Origin: Nitrososphaeraceae archaeon
GTDB taxonomy: Archaea; Thermoproteota; Nitrososphaeria; Nitrososphaerales; Nitrososphaeraceae
DNA length: 5,353 nucleotides
NCBI GenBank assembly: GCA_030038695.1
Contig: JASHSN010000378.1
Coordinates: forward strand, 1-5,353
Direction: 5' to 3'
Of the stretch, positions 5,152-5,353 are shown in pieces (the first letter of the stretch is position 1; each line of letters opens with the position of its first letter). A model generated the notes under the pieces. That model was not told the DNA's origin and made no database searches. It saw only the letters and a list, made by a program, of their open reading frames with translations. Position numbers and translations under genes: made by a program.

Positions 5152-5353
5152 ATTGAGTCCAAGGATCATAAATATAGTACACAAGGGTACAGACATCTCT
5201 AAGGCCAGTGAAATACGATGGTTTATGTTATATCTAATTATGATGGATATTAGTTAGCCGATTTTGAAAAAATTTTATGCCAGAACAGGTACCAATACAT
5301 ACACTCATACGAAAGTGTAGTTAAAATAATTTTGCGTGTAAAAATGAACTTGT
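5152..5353. other. No recognisable gene; one small hairpin at the right end
   Basis: I see no coding frame with family character on either strand. TACACT (5300-5305) and AGTGTA (5314-5319) form a 6-base stem with an 8-base loop. AT-rich strings such as ATAAATATAG (5168-5177) could be TATA-like but have no gene behind them in the window. Confidence 0.35.

Overview
The window looks like an AT-rich, gene-poor accessory stretch of an archaeal chromosome, most likely an ammonia-oxidising archaeon of the Nitrososphaerales (Nitrososphaera/Nitrosocosmicus type). This is an inference from three things: a 344-residue exported protein that I recall only from that group, TATA-like boxes about 26-33 bases upstream of start codons with little or no room for a leader, and a plain T-tract as a likely terminator. 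No rRNA, tRNA or core housekeeping gene is visible to anchor the taxonomy.

Layout, left to right. Bases 1-163 are the right end of an insertion sequence: the last 38 codons of a DDE transposase and a probable terminal inverted repeat. Next is a tiny exported Gly/Cys-rich protein (311-493, +) whose frame is clean but has no usable start codon; it is followed by a T-tract. Convergent with it is the one long intact gene, an exported protein of unknown function (742-1776, -), with a TATA-like box placed for a leaderless mRNA. From 1997 to 2807 (-) lies a badly decayed short-chain dehydrogenase/reductase gene, recognisable over its whole length but broken by frameshifts and a stop, and lacking its catalytic Ser and Lys. 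Bases 2808-3765 hold no gene but carry three diverged copies of an inverted-repeat module (arms related to GGTCTGTCCACA / TGTGGACAGAC). An intact small exported protein with a CPTG...YAVC module follows (3766-4248, +). The right end holds two more dead genes: a former exported protein (about 4328-4641, +) and an MntR/DtxR-type metal-responsive repressor (about 4780-5151, +). The last 200 bases show no gene.

Taken together this is a gene graveyard next to an insertion sequence. Three decayed genes and an IS remnant surround two intact genes and one small gene of uncertain status, and all three of those encode exported proteins. I see no operon and no evidence that the genes work together. The least explained element is the three-copy inverted-repeat family in the 0.95-kb gene-free stretch.
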